Source: Bryobacterales bacterium
Lineage (GTDB): Bacteria > Acidobacteriota > Terriglobia > Bryobacterales > Bryobacteraceae
Assembly (NCBI GenBank): GCA_003142355.1
Contig: PLMF01000113.1
Coordinates: 74,361 to 91,270 of the forward strand
Direction of reading: 5' to 3'
Length of the DNA stretch: 16,910 nucleotides
Shown here piece by piece: positions 6,653 through 13,539 of the stretch (position 1 is its first letter; every line of letters begins with the position of its first letter). The position numbers and the translations under genes are program-made. Under the pieces are notes generated by a model. The model searched no databases and was not told the origin of the DNA. It saw only the letters and a program-made list of their open reading frames with translations.

Positions 6653-9600
6653 ATGAACAGTCGTTTTGTAGGGGTATTCTTTTTGGTCATGATGTTAGTC
6701 CTTGGCTGCGGCAGCGCGTTTGGGCAGGCGGTGGCCGGCGGGCAAATTCGTGGCACTATCACCGATCCGTCGGGAGCGACCATTGCGGGCGCACCGGTGA
6801 CCGTGCAACAGACGAACTCCGGGTATAAGCGCACGGTGGCGAGTGGCACGGACGGGGCTTATGTCTTCTTGAACCTTCCGGTCGGCCCCTATACGTTGCA
6901 GGTCGCGGTTCAAGGGTTCAGCAACTACACGCAATCCGGCATCGTCATCCAGGTCGGCGACAACCTGCAGGTCAATGTGACGTTGACGGTGGGCGCGGTC
7001 ACCGAGCAGGTCCAGGTTTCCGCGGGCGCTCCGATGGTCGAGACGGAAAGCACCGCGGTGTCCGAGGTAATGGATCAGAGCCGGATTGTCGATTTGCCCC
7101 TCAACGGACGCAATGCGACGCAATTGATCCTGATCTCCGGCGCGGCCGCAAGCGCCCCGGTCGGTGATATGGCGACAACGAAGAACTACCCGAGTTCCGT
7201 CACCATTACCATCGCCGGCGGCCAAGCCAACGGCACCAACTATCTTCTCGACGGCGGCGATAACAATGACGCGTTCTCCAACGTCAACCTTCCGTTCCCA
7301 TTCCCGGATGCGTTGCAGGAGTTCAGCGTTCAGACCACCGGGCTCTCCGCCCGGTACGGGTTGCATCCCGGCGCCGTGGTGAACGTGGTCACGCAATCGG
7401 GAACTAACCGCTTCCATGGCGACTTGTTCGAATTCCTTCGCAACGGCGACGTGAACGCCAGGAACTTCTTCGCCGCCACGCACGACAACCTCCGCCGCAA
7501 CCAGTTTGGCGGCACGGTGGGCGGACCGGTGCGGAAGGACAAGCTCTTCTTCTTCTTCGGCTATCAGGGGACCCGCACCGCCACGGCGCCGCCGGACGTC
7601 ATCAACTTCGTGCCCACACAGCAGATCCTGAATGGGGACTTCAGCACCTTCGACGCCGCCGCGTGTGAATCCAGCGGCAAGGCCAAGACGCTCATCGATC
7701 CGTCCACTTCGCAGCCCTTTCCGAACAACTTTATTCCTCCAAGCCGCTTCAATGCCGTGGCGCTCAATATCCTGAAGAAGGTGCCGATCGCGACTAACCT
7801 CTGCGGGCAGATCATCTACGGCATCCCCAACCCCAGCAGTGAAACCCAAATCCTCGGGCGCGTCGATTATGTCCTCAGCCAGAAACATGCCATCTTCGGC
7901 CGCTACTTCATTGCCAACTATAGCAACCCCCTGGTGTACGACAACACGAACTACCTGCTGGCCCCCCGGCCCATTCTGGCGGACCAAAGCCAGTCCGTGG
8001 TAGTGGGCGATAACTATTCATTCAGCCCCACGCTGATCAATGTCCTGCACCTTACCTTTACGCGGCTGTTCGTGAAACGCACCGACCCCAGTAACTTCCC
8101 CAGTCCCCCGAGCCTGGGCGTCAATATGTGGGTAGCCGTCCCGAACTATACGAGTGTATCCGTGAGCGGCGATTTCAGCGTGGGTGGCGGCGTTCCTTTC
8201 AGTGCCGTCGATAATTCGTGGCAGGTCGCCGACGACCTGGACTGGGTGCGCGGGCGCCACCACCTGTCGTTCGGCGTCGACTGGATTCACAACCAGATGA
8301 ACGACAAGGGTTCCAACGGCGAAAACGGGATGTTCACGAGCAATGGCGTGTTCACCGGCGATGCCATGGCAGATTTCATGCTGGGGGCGGTAAGCTCGTT
8401 CAGCCAGACCAACGAGCCCACGGGCTATTACCGGCAGAACTATATCGGCCTTTATGCCCAGGACGATATTCGCGTCAGTTCGCGGTTGTCTTTCCACGCG
8501 GGCCTCCGCTGGGAGCCGTTCTTCCCGGAAACCATGCGACAGGGCGGCTCTTTCCTCCGGAGCGCGTTCGATGCCGGCCAAAAAACGCCACAATTCGACT
8601 TGGCGCCTCCAGGCCTGTTTTTCGTGGGCGATCCCGGAATTCCCCCCGGCTACGCATACCGGAAAATGGCGCTGTTCGAGCCGCGAATCGGCTTTGCCTG
8701 GGACCCGAAAGGCGATGGGAGGCAGAGCATCCGGGCTTCCTACAACTTCGCCTACGACACGCCGATGACCTACTACCTCAACCGCGATTCCTACAACCCG
8801 CCATGGGCGAGCGGGGTCAGCATCGCCAGCCCCGTCGGCGGCCTCTCGAATCCGTATTTGGGGTATCCCGGCGGCAATCCGTTCCCCGTGCCGAACCCGC
8901 TCCCGAAAGACCACCCCTTCGTGACCGCGGGAGTCTATATGGTCACTCCCTTGAATCTGCATCCCACCTACATGCAGCAGTGGAATCTCAGTTACCAGTT
9001 GCAGTTCCACAAGGATTGGGCGCTATCGATCACCTACCTCGGTAACAAGACCACCCACGTGTGGGGCTCGACCGAACTCGATCCGGCTGTTTACATCCCC
9101 GGGACTTGCTCCGGCAAGGCGTGCTCGTCCACGAGCAACACGAATCAGCGGCGTGTGCTGTACCTGGCAAACCCCGCCACCGGCATCTACTACTCGACCA
9201 TCGCCTACACCGACGACGGCGCAAATGCCAATTACAACGGTGTGCTCGCGACCGTGCGGCATCGCCTCGCGCAGAACTTCATGGTGGTCGCCAATTACAC
9301 TTACTCCCACTGTCTGAGCACGGCCAACTTCAGCGGCGATCTCACTGGGCCGGGCTACCAGAATGTTAATGACCGCCAGGCCAACTACGGGAACTGTAAC
9401 TTCGACTTGCGGCAGAACTTGAACGGATCGTTCCTGGTGCACAGCCCGCGATTCGCCGGCCTATGGACAAACCGCTTGCTAGGGGGATGGGAACTCGCGC
9501 CTCTGTTCATGGTTCACTCGGGTACGCCATTCACCCCCGTTACGGGGGTCGACAACTCCCTGACCGCCGTGGGTCTCGACCGCCCGAACATCGTTGGAAA

Positions 9601-9916
9601 TCCCTATCTGCGAGACGTGAATAGCCGCCATTGGCTGAACGCCAGTTCGTTTGTCGCGAACCCCATCGGCACGTTCGGAAACGTCGGAGCGATGTCCGTG
9701 TACGGCCCCGGCTATTTCGGGCTGGATGCGTCCCTGAGCCGGTCTTTCCAGATTATCGAAAATCAGCGGCTGGCGGTGCGGGCGGAGTTCTTCAACGCGC
9801 TCAATCACACCAACTTCTCGAACCCAACCGCCAGTTTGGCTAGCGCCAACTTTGGCATTATTCTCGCCTCCAGCGACCCACGGATTTTGCAGTTCAGCAT
9901 GAAGTACACGTTCTAA
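6653..9916 (+). CDS. TonB-dependent receptor, Oar-like, with carboxypeptidase-regulatory domain
   Basis: This is a 1087-residue outer-membrane protein. It has a Sec signal (residues 1-24, cleavage after SAFG), then a carboxypeptidase-regulatory/transthyretin-like domain (about 29-115, IRGTITDPSGATIAGAPV). A plug domain follows from about 120 to 260 (RIVDLPLNGRN at 144-154, then GTNRFHGDLFEF). A long beta-barrel ends in the aromatic residue of MKYTF. It imports a bulky ligand into the periplasm using TonB/ExbBD energy. Acidobacteria hold large families of these; ligands are generally unknown and the neighbours suggest a saccharide or glycoside. The ATG has GGAGGT eight bases upstream. The mRNA probably starts at promoter A and carries ~590 bases of leader with gene fossils, unless an unseen closer promoter exists. 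Confidence 0.95.
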   Translation: MNSRFVGVFFLVMMLVLGCGSAFGQAVAGGQIRGTITDPSGATIAGAPVTVQQTNSGYKRTVASGTDGAYVFLNLPVGPYTLQVAVQGFSNYTQSGIVIQVGDNLQVNVTLTVGAVTEQVQVSAGAPMVETESTAVSEVMDQSRIVDLPLNGRNATQLILISGAAASAPVGDMATTKNYPSSVTITIAGGQANGTNYLLDGGDNNDAFSNVNLPFPFPDALQEFSVQTTGLSARYGLHPGAVVNVVTQSGTNRFHGDLFEFLRNGDVNARNFFAATHDNLRRNQFGGTVGGPVRKDKLFFFFGYQGTRTATAPPDVINFVPTQQILNGDFSTFDAAACESSGKAKTLIDPSTSQPFPNNFIPPSRFNAVALNILKKVPIATNLCGQIIYGIPNPSSETQILGRVDYVLSQKHAIFGRYFIANYSNPLVYDNTNYLLAPRPILADQSQSVVVGDNYSFSPTLINVLHLTFTRLFVKRTDPSNFPSPPSLGVNMWVAVPNYTSVSVSGDFSVGGGVPFSAVDNSWQVADDLDWVRGRHHLSFGVDWIHNQMNDKGSNGENGMFTSNGVFTGDAMADFMLGAVSSFSQTNEPTGYYRQNYIGLYAQDDIRVSSRLSFHAGLRWEPFFPETMRQGGSFLRSAFDAGQKTPQFDLAPPGLFFVGDPGIPPGYAYRKMALFEPRIGFAWDPKGDGRQSIRASYNFAYDTPMTYYLNRDSYNPPWASGVSIASPVGGLSNPYLGYPGGNPFPVPNPLPKDHPFVTAGVYMVTPLNLHPTYMQQWNLSYQLQFHKDWALSITYLGNKTTHVWGSTELDPAVYIPGTCSGKACSSTSNTNQRRVLYLANPATGIYYSTIAYTDDGANANYNGVLATVRHRLAQNFMVVANYTYSHCLSTANFSGDLTGPGYQNVNDRQANYGNCNFDLRQNLNGSFLVHSPRFAGLWTNRLLGGWELAPLFMVHSGTPFTPVTGVDNSLTAVGLDRPNIVGNPYLRDVNSRHWLNASSFVANPIGTFGNVGAMSVYGPGYFGLDASLSRSFQIIENQRLAVRAEFFNALNHTNFSNPTASLASANFGIILASSDPRILQFSMKYTF

Positions 9917-9946
9917 ACGGCGAGTTTAGGGCGCGGGTGGCGGGCT

Positions 9947-9972
9947 CGGCCGGAGGCGCCGCCGGAAGGCCG
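9947..9972 (+). terminator. GC-rich stem after the TonB receptor gene
   Basis: CGGCC (9947-9951) can pair with GGCCG (9968-9972), with further G/C pairing inside. There is no T-run. It may weaken but need not stop read-through into the next gene, 129 bases downstream of the receptor stop. Confidence 0.2.
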
Positions 9973-10045
9973 GGCGCCGGGCCAGGGAAAAGCGCCCATC
10001 GAGGATTTGCGCCAGGCTGTATTTTCGCTTTCCGAGGAACATACA

Positions 10046-10924
10046 ATGCATCACGAAAAAGCGATGCCATTTCGCACCAGGCGCGAAGTTTTGTTGGCGG
10101 CCACGGCCGGGTCGGTCGCCGCCGCGGCCCGGGAATCGCTGCCGGCTGTCAAACTCGGGCCCCACACAGTTTCCCGCCTGATCCTGGGCATGAACCCGAT
10201 CAGCGGGAACTCCCACGTCTCGCCGCAACTCAGCGCCGAGATGCGGGATTACTTCACCGTCGCCAATATCAAGAAGCTGTTGGCGAATTGTGAACGCGCC
10301 GGCATCAACGCGGGAGTTTTTCGCGGCGATCGCCACATCATTCGACTCATGCATGAGTACCGGCAGGGGGGCGGCCGGATGCAGTGCATCGCCGTGCCAG
10401 CCCCCGAGTACGGCGACTTTGCGGCCAACCTGCGTGAGATTGCCGCGCTCGAGCCGATCGCCATCTATCATCACGGCACGATGACGGACCGGTACTGGAT
10501 GAACGGCAAGATCGATGAGGTCTATGAGCGCATCAAGATCATGCGCCAGAGCGGCGCCACGATCGGCCTTGGCAGCCATCTACCGGAGGTCATCGACTAC
10601 GTCGAATCGAAGGGTTGGGACGTGGACTTCTACATGACCTGCGTCTACCAGATCGTTCAGGGCGACACCTTCCGCGACGCCGATCGCGAGAAGATGCTCG
10701 CGCGCGTCCGCCAGACCCAAAAGCAGTGCTTAATCTTCAAGGTGTACGGCGCCACCCGGCACTGCGCGACCGCGGAGACGAGGCTCGCCGCGCTGGAGTT
10801 GGCGTTCCGCTACGCCAAACCGACAGACGCGGTCGTGATCGGGATGTACCCGAAGGTGACCGAACAGGTGCGCGAGAACTGCCGGCTCGTCATGCGGGCC
10901 ATGGCTCGCACCCGGGCTACATGA
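10046..10924 (+). CDS. Tat-exported protein of uncertain function, weakly aldo/keto-reductase-like
   Basis: This encodes 292 residues from the ATG at 10046, chosen because GAGGAA lies six bases upstream; a TTG at 10007 would add 13 residues. The N-terminus has a twin-arginine signal (TRREVLLAATAGSVAAAA). Residues about 33-50 (LGPHTVSRLILGMNPISG) resemble the first strand of aldo/keto reductases. Alternating strand-helix segments continue to the end and are compatible with a TIM barrel (VIDYVESKGWDVDFYMT). I could not place the aldo/keto reductase tetrad (Asp, Tyr, Lys, His), so enzymatic activity of that kind is not shown. Similar Tat-exported proteins are annotated, mostly as hypothetical, in Planctomycetes and Acidobacteria. 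It follows the TonB receptor with no promoter seen between them, so co-transcription is possible. Confidence 0.75.
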   Translation: MHHEKAMPFRTRREVLLAATAGSVAAAARESLPAVKLGPHTVSRLILGMNPISGNSHVSPQLSAEMRDYFTVANIKKLLANCERAGINAGVFRGDRHIIRLMHEYRQGGGRMQCIAVPAPEYGDFAANLREIAALEPIAIYHHGTMTDRYWMNGKIDEVYERIKIMRQSGATIGLGSHLPEVIDYVESKGWDVDFYMTCVYQIVQGDTFRDADREKMLARVRQTQKQCLIFKVYGATRHCATAETRLAALELAFRYAKPTDAVVIGMYPKVTEQVRENCRLVMRAMARTRAT

Positions 10925-10979
10925 TTGAGCGGCGGACCAGAAGCACCAAGCGTTTATGGTGAAGCAGTTGGCGCAGGAG

Positions 10980-10999
10980 CTGCCGTCGCCGTTCGGCAG
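10980..10999 (+). terminator. Short hairpin between the Tat protein gene and promoter B
   Basis: CTGCCG (10980-10985) and CGGCAG (10994-10999) form a six-pair stem with an eight-base loop. The sequence after it is GGGCGGCAAAAA, not a T-run, so intrinsic termination is uncertain. Confidence 0.2.
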
Positions 11000-11015
11000 G
11001 GGCGGCAAAAATCTC

Positions 11016-11044
11016 TTGACTCCCGGCGACGAGTCGTGTATAGA
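11016..11044 (+). promoter_or_regulatory. Sigma-70 promoter B (ThuA-like/Gfo unit)
   Basis: TTGACT (11016-11021), a 17-base spacer and TATAGA (11039-11044). An A5 tract (11007-11011) lies just upstream of the -35. Confidence 0.8.
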
Positions 11045-11047
11045 TAG

Positions 11048-11064
11048 TTTGACGCCAGAACAAA
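11048..11064 (+). promoter_or_regulatory. Operator-like palindrome TTTG-N9-CAAA, copy B
   Basis: TTTG (11048-11051) and CAAA (11061-11064) have the same spacing and the same offset from the -10 as in promoters A and C. Confidence 0.55.
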
Positions 11065-11090
11065 ATATTCACGGATTTCAGTGTTCTGGC
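11054..11090 (+). promoter_or_regulatory. Leader hairpin, copy B
   Basis: GCCAGAAC (11054-11061) is a perfect eight-base inverted repeat of GTTCTGGC (11083-11090). AAAT (11063-11066) and ATTT (11075-11078) can pair inside. The copy A stem differs by one base (T for C) that still pairs as U-G, while the loops differ in length and sequence. Confidence 0.5.
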
Positions 11091-11113
11091 TCCGAAACGT
11101 CCTTAAGGGTCTA

Positions 11114-11458
11114 ATGGCGCGGCGGGTTAATTCGGTAGTTCACTTCGGCCTGACTGGCCTTCTGCCGGGATGTGCGCGCGGGGGGGGGGCCGAGGAGAAG
11201 TTCAATCCCGAGCTTCATCCGCTGCTGGTTAGCGAACCCGTTAAACTCGACGATTCACAGAGGGCAACCTATCCCGGCGACCGTTCCGGCGATGCCTTGC
11301 CGGTGACTTGGTCTATGAAGTTCGATGGCGGCCGGAAGTACTACGGCGCACTGGCTCACCGGAAGGAAGATTGCGCAAATCCGATCCTGTACAAACACCT
11401 CCCCGGAATCCTTATGGGTCACGGGGAACGACTGAGAAAGACGAAAGGTAGATCATGA
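11114..11458 (+). CDS. Shortened ThuA-like lipoprotein ORF (core of the domain missing)
   Basis: The frame gives 114 residues from the ATG at 11114, with AAGGG five bases upstream; a GTG at 11081 would lengthen it but lies in the hairpin. Residues 1-20 form a lipoprotein-like signal (GLTGLLPGC, Cys near 20; Pro before Gly is unusual for a lipobox). A Gly-rich stretch follows. From about residue 60 it reads like the C-terminal strands of ThuA domains (PVTWSMKFDGGRKYYGALAH, then EDCANP..YKHLPGIL). A full ThuA domain is around 200 residues or more. Here the N-terminal and central parts are absent, so catalytic or binding function is doubtful. The stop TGA overlaps the next ATG (ATGA at 11455-11458), so it may now serve mainly for translational coupling to the oxidoreductase. 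Calling it a pseudogene would also be reasonable. Confidence 0.6.
   Translation: MARRVNSVVHFGLTGLLPGCARGGGAEEKFNPELHPLLVSEPVKLDDSQRATYPGDRSGDALPVTWSMKFDGGRKYYGALAHRKEDCANPILYKHLPGILMGHGERLRKTKGRS
11180..11189 (+). repeat. Run of ten G inside the ThuA-like ORF
   Basis: Ten consecutive G encode the glycines just after the lipobox cysteine. The aligned place in copy A has only five G. Slippage here would shift the frame of the ORF. It could also be an assembly or sequencing artefact. Confidence 0.9.
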
Positions 11459-13008
11459 ATTCCGAGAAGAAAGCGTCTGAGACTTCACGACGGCAGTTTT
11501 TCACAACTTCGCTCGGCGGCGCCATCGCCTTCCCAATGATCGTGCCCTCGAGAGTATTCGGCCAGAGCGCACCGAGCAACCTGATCCAGGTAGCCCAGAT
11601 CGGCTGCGGGCGTCAAGCCCGTGGCTCCGAGATAGCGGGAGTTCTTCGACACAGCGACCTCGCCCGGTTTGTCGCCATCAGCGAACTAGACACCGCGCGG
11701 ATGGCGGATGCCAAGACGTTGATCGAGGGGACCTATGAGAAGAAGTTCGGAAGCGGCAAGTACATCAACCTGAAGACCTATAGCGATTACCATGAAATCC
11801 TCCAGGACAAGAGCATCGACGCGGTTTGCATCAGCACGCCGGACCACTGGCATTCGCAACCGGCCATCGAAGCGGCCTTGGCGGGCAAGGACATTTACCT
11901 GCAAAAGCCGGCTTCGCTGACCGTCAAGGAAGGCCGGCAGATGGCCGACGTCATCAAACGTACCGGCCGCGTGTTTCAGACGGGCAGCCAGCAGCGTTCC
12001 GACCAGTTCTTCCGTCTTGGCTGTGAACTCGTGCGCAACGGCAGGATCGGGAAGGTTCTGGAAGTCTATATCGGCCTGCCAACCGACCCGGCCGGCGGAA
12101 ACCCGAAGGAGATGCCGGTTCCGTCAAACCTCAACTACGACATGTGGCTGGGGTCGACGCCGATGGTTTATTACACCGAGGATCGCGTCCACCCGCAGGC
12201 AGCGGCTATGGCACGCTATGGCCGTCCCGGCTGGCTGCGCTGCGAGCAGTTCGGCGCCGGAATGATCACCGGTTGGGGCGCCCACCACGTCGATACCGCC
12301 CATTGGGGCATGGGTACCGAACTCACCGGACCGGTGGAGCTCGAGGCCATGGCTCTGTTTCCCAAGCAGGGTCTTTGGGACGTGCACGGCCCGTACCACA
12401 TCAGGGTCCGGTATGGGAACGGCACCGAGATGTACATCAGCGACAAGTACCCCAACGGCATCAAGTTCCTGGGCGAGAATGGCTGGGTTTGGGTGACCCG
12501 CGGGAGATATAGCGCCATCGACATGCAAGCGGTCGGCGCGACGGCTCGAGGCGGCGCCGAAGGACGAGGCGGCGCCGAAGGACGGGGCGGCCCTGGTGGA
12601 CGTGGCGGCCCTGGTGGACGTGGCGGAGCCGGGCGCGGCGCTCCTCCGGTGCGCAACGGTCCGTGGGCCCAGGCGCTCGACTGCAGCGACCGCCGCTGGA
12701 TAAAAGAGGGCATCAAAGACAACGAGATCCACCTGCACGTGAGCCCGGACAACGATCACCACCTGGATTGGTTGACCAGCATCAAATCCCGCAAGGAACC
12801 TGTGGCTCCGGCCGAAGTCGGCCACCGGGCGAACACAGTCTGCCTGCTCGCTCAGATGGCGATGCACACGGACCGGACGCTCTATTGGGATCCGGCGAAA
12901 GAGCGCTTTACCGGGAACGACGCCGATGAGGAGAACACCTGGCTTTCCCGCAAACAGCGGGCGCCTTACGGCACGGACGCGGTGATGGCTAAGGCCGGCT
13001 TGGCCTGA
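11455..13008 (+). CDS. Tat-exported Gfo/Idh/MocA family oxidoreductase with RGG-repeat insert
   Basis: This is a 517-residue protein with a twin-arginine signal (SRRQFFTTS at 11-19) ending near VFGQS. The Rossmann domain has IGCGRQARG (49-57), and the usual EKP motif reads QKP (150-152). The C-terminal alpha/beta half carries GWGAHHVDTAHWGMG (273-287), likely part of the substrate pocket. Family members oxidise or reduce sugar and cyclitol hydroxyls with NAD(P); exported forms may keep a bound cofactor. Residues 365-394 are a Gly/Arg-rich repeat placed in a loop between two fold segments. That helps make it longer than the common 340-450 residues. AAAGGT lies six bases before the ATG, which overlaps the preceding ORF by four bases. 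Its last 66 bases have a degraded twin at 6402-6463. Confidence 0.9.
   Translation: MNSEKKASETSRRQFFTTSLGGAIAFPMIVPSRVFGQSAPSNLIQVAQIGCGRQARGSEIAGVLRHSDLARFVAISELDTARMADAKTLIEGTYEKKFGSGKYINLKTYSDYHEILQDKSIDAVCISTPDHWHSQPAIEAALAGKDIYLQKPASLTVKEGRQMADVIKRTGRVFQTGSQQRSDQFFRLGCELVRNGRIGKVLEVYIGLPTDPAGGNPKEMPVPSNLNYDMWLGSTPMVYYTEDRVHPQAAAMARYGRPGWLRCEQFGAGMITGWGAHHVDTAHWGMGTELTGPVELEAMALFPKQGLWDVHGPYHIRVRYGNGTEMYISDKYPNGIKFLGENGWVWVTRGRYSAIDMQAVGATARGGAEGRGGAEGRGGPGGRGGPGGRGGAGRGAPPVRNGPWAQALDCSDRRWIKEGIKDNEIHLHVSPDNDHHLDWLTSIKSRKEPVAPAEVGHRANTVCLLAQMAMHTDRTLYWDPAKERFTGNDADEENTWLSRKQRAPYGTDAVMAKAGLA
12547..12636 (+). repeat. 18-base tandem repeat encoding RGG-type hexapeptides
   Basis: There are five consecutive 18-base units. 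The first two are identical (RGGAEG), units three and four differ from each other by one base (RGGPGG), and the fifth is partly diverged (RGGAGR). The repeat stays in frame within the Gfo/Idh gene and suggests recent expansion in a surface loop. Confidence 0.9.
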
Positions 13009-13233
13009 CAAACAGTATTCGCAAACAGGGAACGAGAACTGCCTGAGCGCGGTGCACCGCGGCCGAGAGGTCCCGGTGCGGGCACGCGAGCGGAATCCCA
13101 ACGACTACCGCCGCTGGTGGTGAGCTTCGGGTCGCAGTCCGATGTCGGCGAACACCGGCGCAAACGCATTCTTTGTACCCAGACTCAAGCCCGTGCCCGA
13201 GACTGATTGATTACTTTTCAGGTCATAAAATCC
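13009..13233 (+). other. Intergenic stretch without recognisable gene
   Basis: I see no convincing coding frame, RNA or terminator between the Gfo/Idh stop and promoter C. The first part (about 13030-13090) is GC-rich with several short inverted segments. Confidence 0.5.
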
Positions 13234-13262
13234 TTGACTTGACTAAGACAGCGGCGTATAGT
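13234..13262 (+). promoter_or_regulatory. Sigma-70 promoter C (Gfo-DUF6807-UROD unit)
   Basis: TTGACT (13234-13239), a 17-base spacer and TATAGT (13257-13262). It is the third member of the shared promoter set and lies about 275 bases before the next clear gene. Confidence 0.78.
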
Positions 13263-13265
13263 TAG

Positions 13266-13282
13266 TTTGATCACGGAACAAA
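13266..13282 (+). promoter_or_regulatory. Operator-like palindrome TTTG-N9-CAAA, copy C
   Basis: TTTGATCACGGAACAAA is the most symmetric of the three: the seven-base arms TTTGATC and GAACAAA differ at one paired position around ACG. With the preceding TTAG it matches the left half of the Bacillus XylR operator as I recall it. Confidence 0.6.
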
Positions 13283-13344
13283 ATGACCTGCGGTGCGCCA
13301 TTCTGCTCTAAGTGGTTGTTGAAAGATGTTTGTGAGGTCCAGAT

Positions 13345-13539
13345 TTGGCGTCAGCGCCTGTATCTCCAAATGAAGAATCAATAAGTTGGAGCACGTATGT
13401 GCACAACCGGTCGCAAGTGGCCGCCCCGAGCACCGATCCGTTGTCCACCAACTTAGGGAAGATGACCTCACAGGCGGATGGCGTGAACCGGGGTATTGAC
13501 GTTCAGGCGCGGCCCACGTTACGGGAACTCCGGCTATGA
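13345..13539 (+). CDS. Doubtful small ORF or gene remnant preceding the third Gfo/Idh gene
   Basis: A 64-codon frame beginning at TTG (13345) ends in a TGA that overlaps the next ATG as ATGA (13536-13539), the same junction as in the ThuA-like/Gfo pair. It contains no motif I recognise and has no clear ribosome site, and an in-frame stop lies just upstream at 13333-13335. It may be the tail of a lost gene that once preceded the oxidoreductase, or a chance frame. The interval 13285-13344 shows nothing else. Confidence 0.25.
   Translation: MASAPVSPNEESISWSTYVHNRSQVAAPSTDPLSTNLGKMTSQADGVNRGIDVQARPTLRELRL

Larger units (their letters stand above)
11015..11176 (+). repeat. Duplicated promoter-leader-lipoprotein start, copy B
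   Basis: Partner of the copy at 6026-6185. Similarity runs from the -35 box through the leader hairpin and the first ~20 codons of the lipoprotein-like frame, then ends in a G-rich stretch where the two loci diverge. Net length differs by two bases: the hairpin loop is four bases longer here and the stretch before the ATG is two shorter. Confidence 0.85.

Noticed and set aside
6695..7987. Minus-strand frame of 430 codons opposite the TonB receptor
   Set aside because: The sense strand encodes the receptor's regulatory and plug domains with clear motifs; the antisense product is a shadow.
11054..11090. LexA (SOS) box from the GAAC...GTTC arms
   Set aside because: The Gram-positive-type LexA box has four bases between the arms; here there are 17 in copy A and 21 in copy B, and the genes are not DNA-repair genes.
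13009..13233. Further gene fossil after the second Gfo/Idh gene
   Set aside because: Short phrases such as ERNPNDYRRWW appear in one frame, but I could not link them to a family and the frames break quickly.
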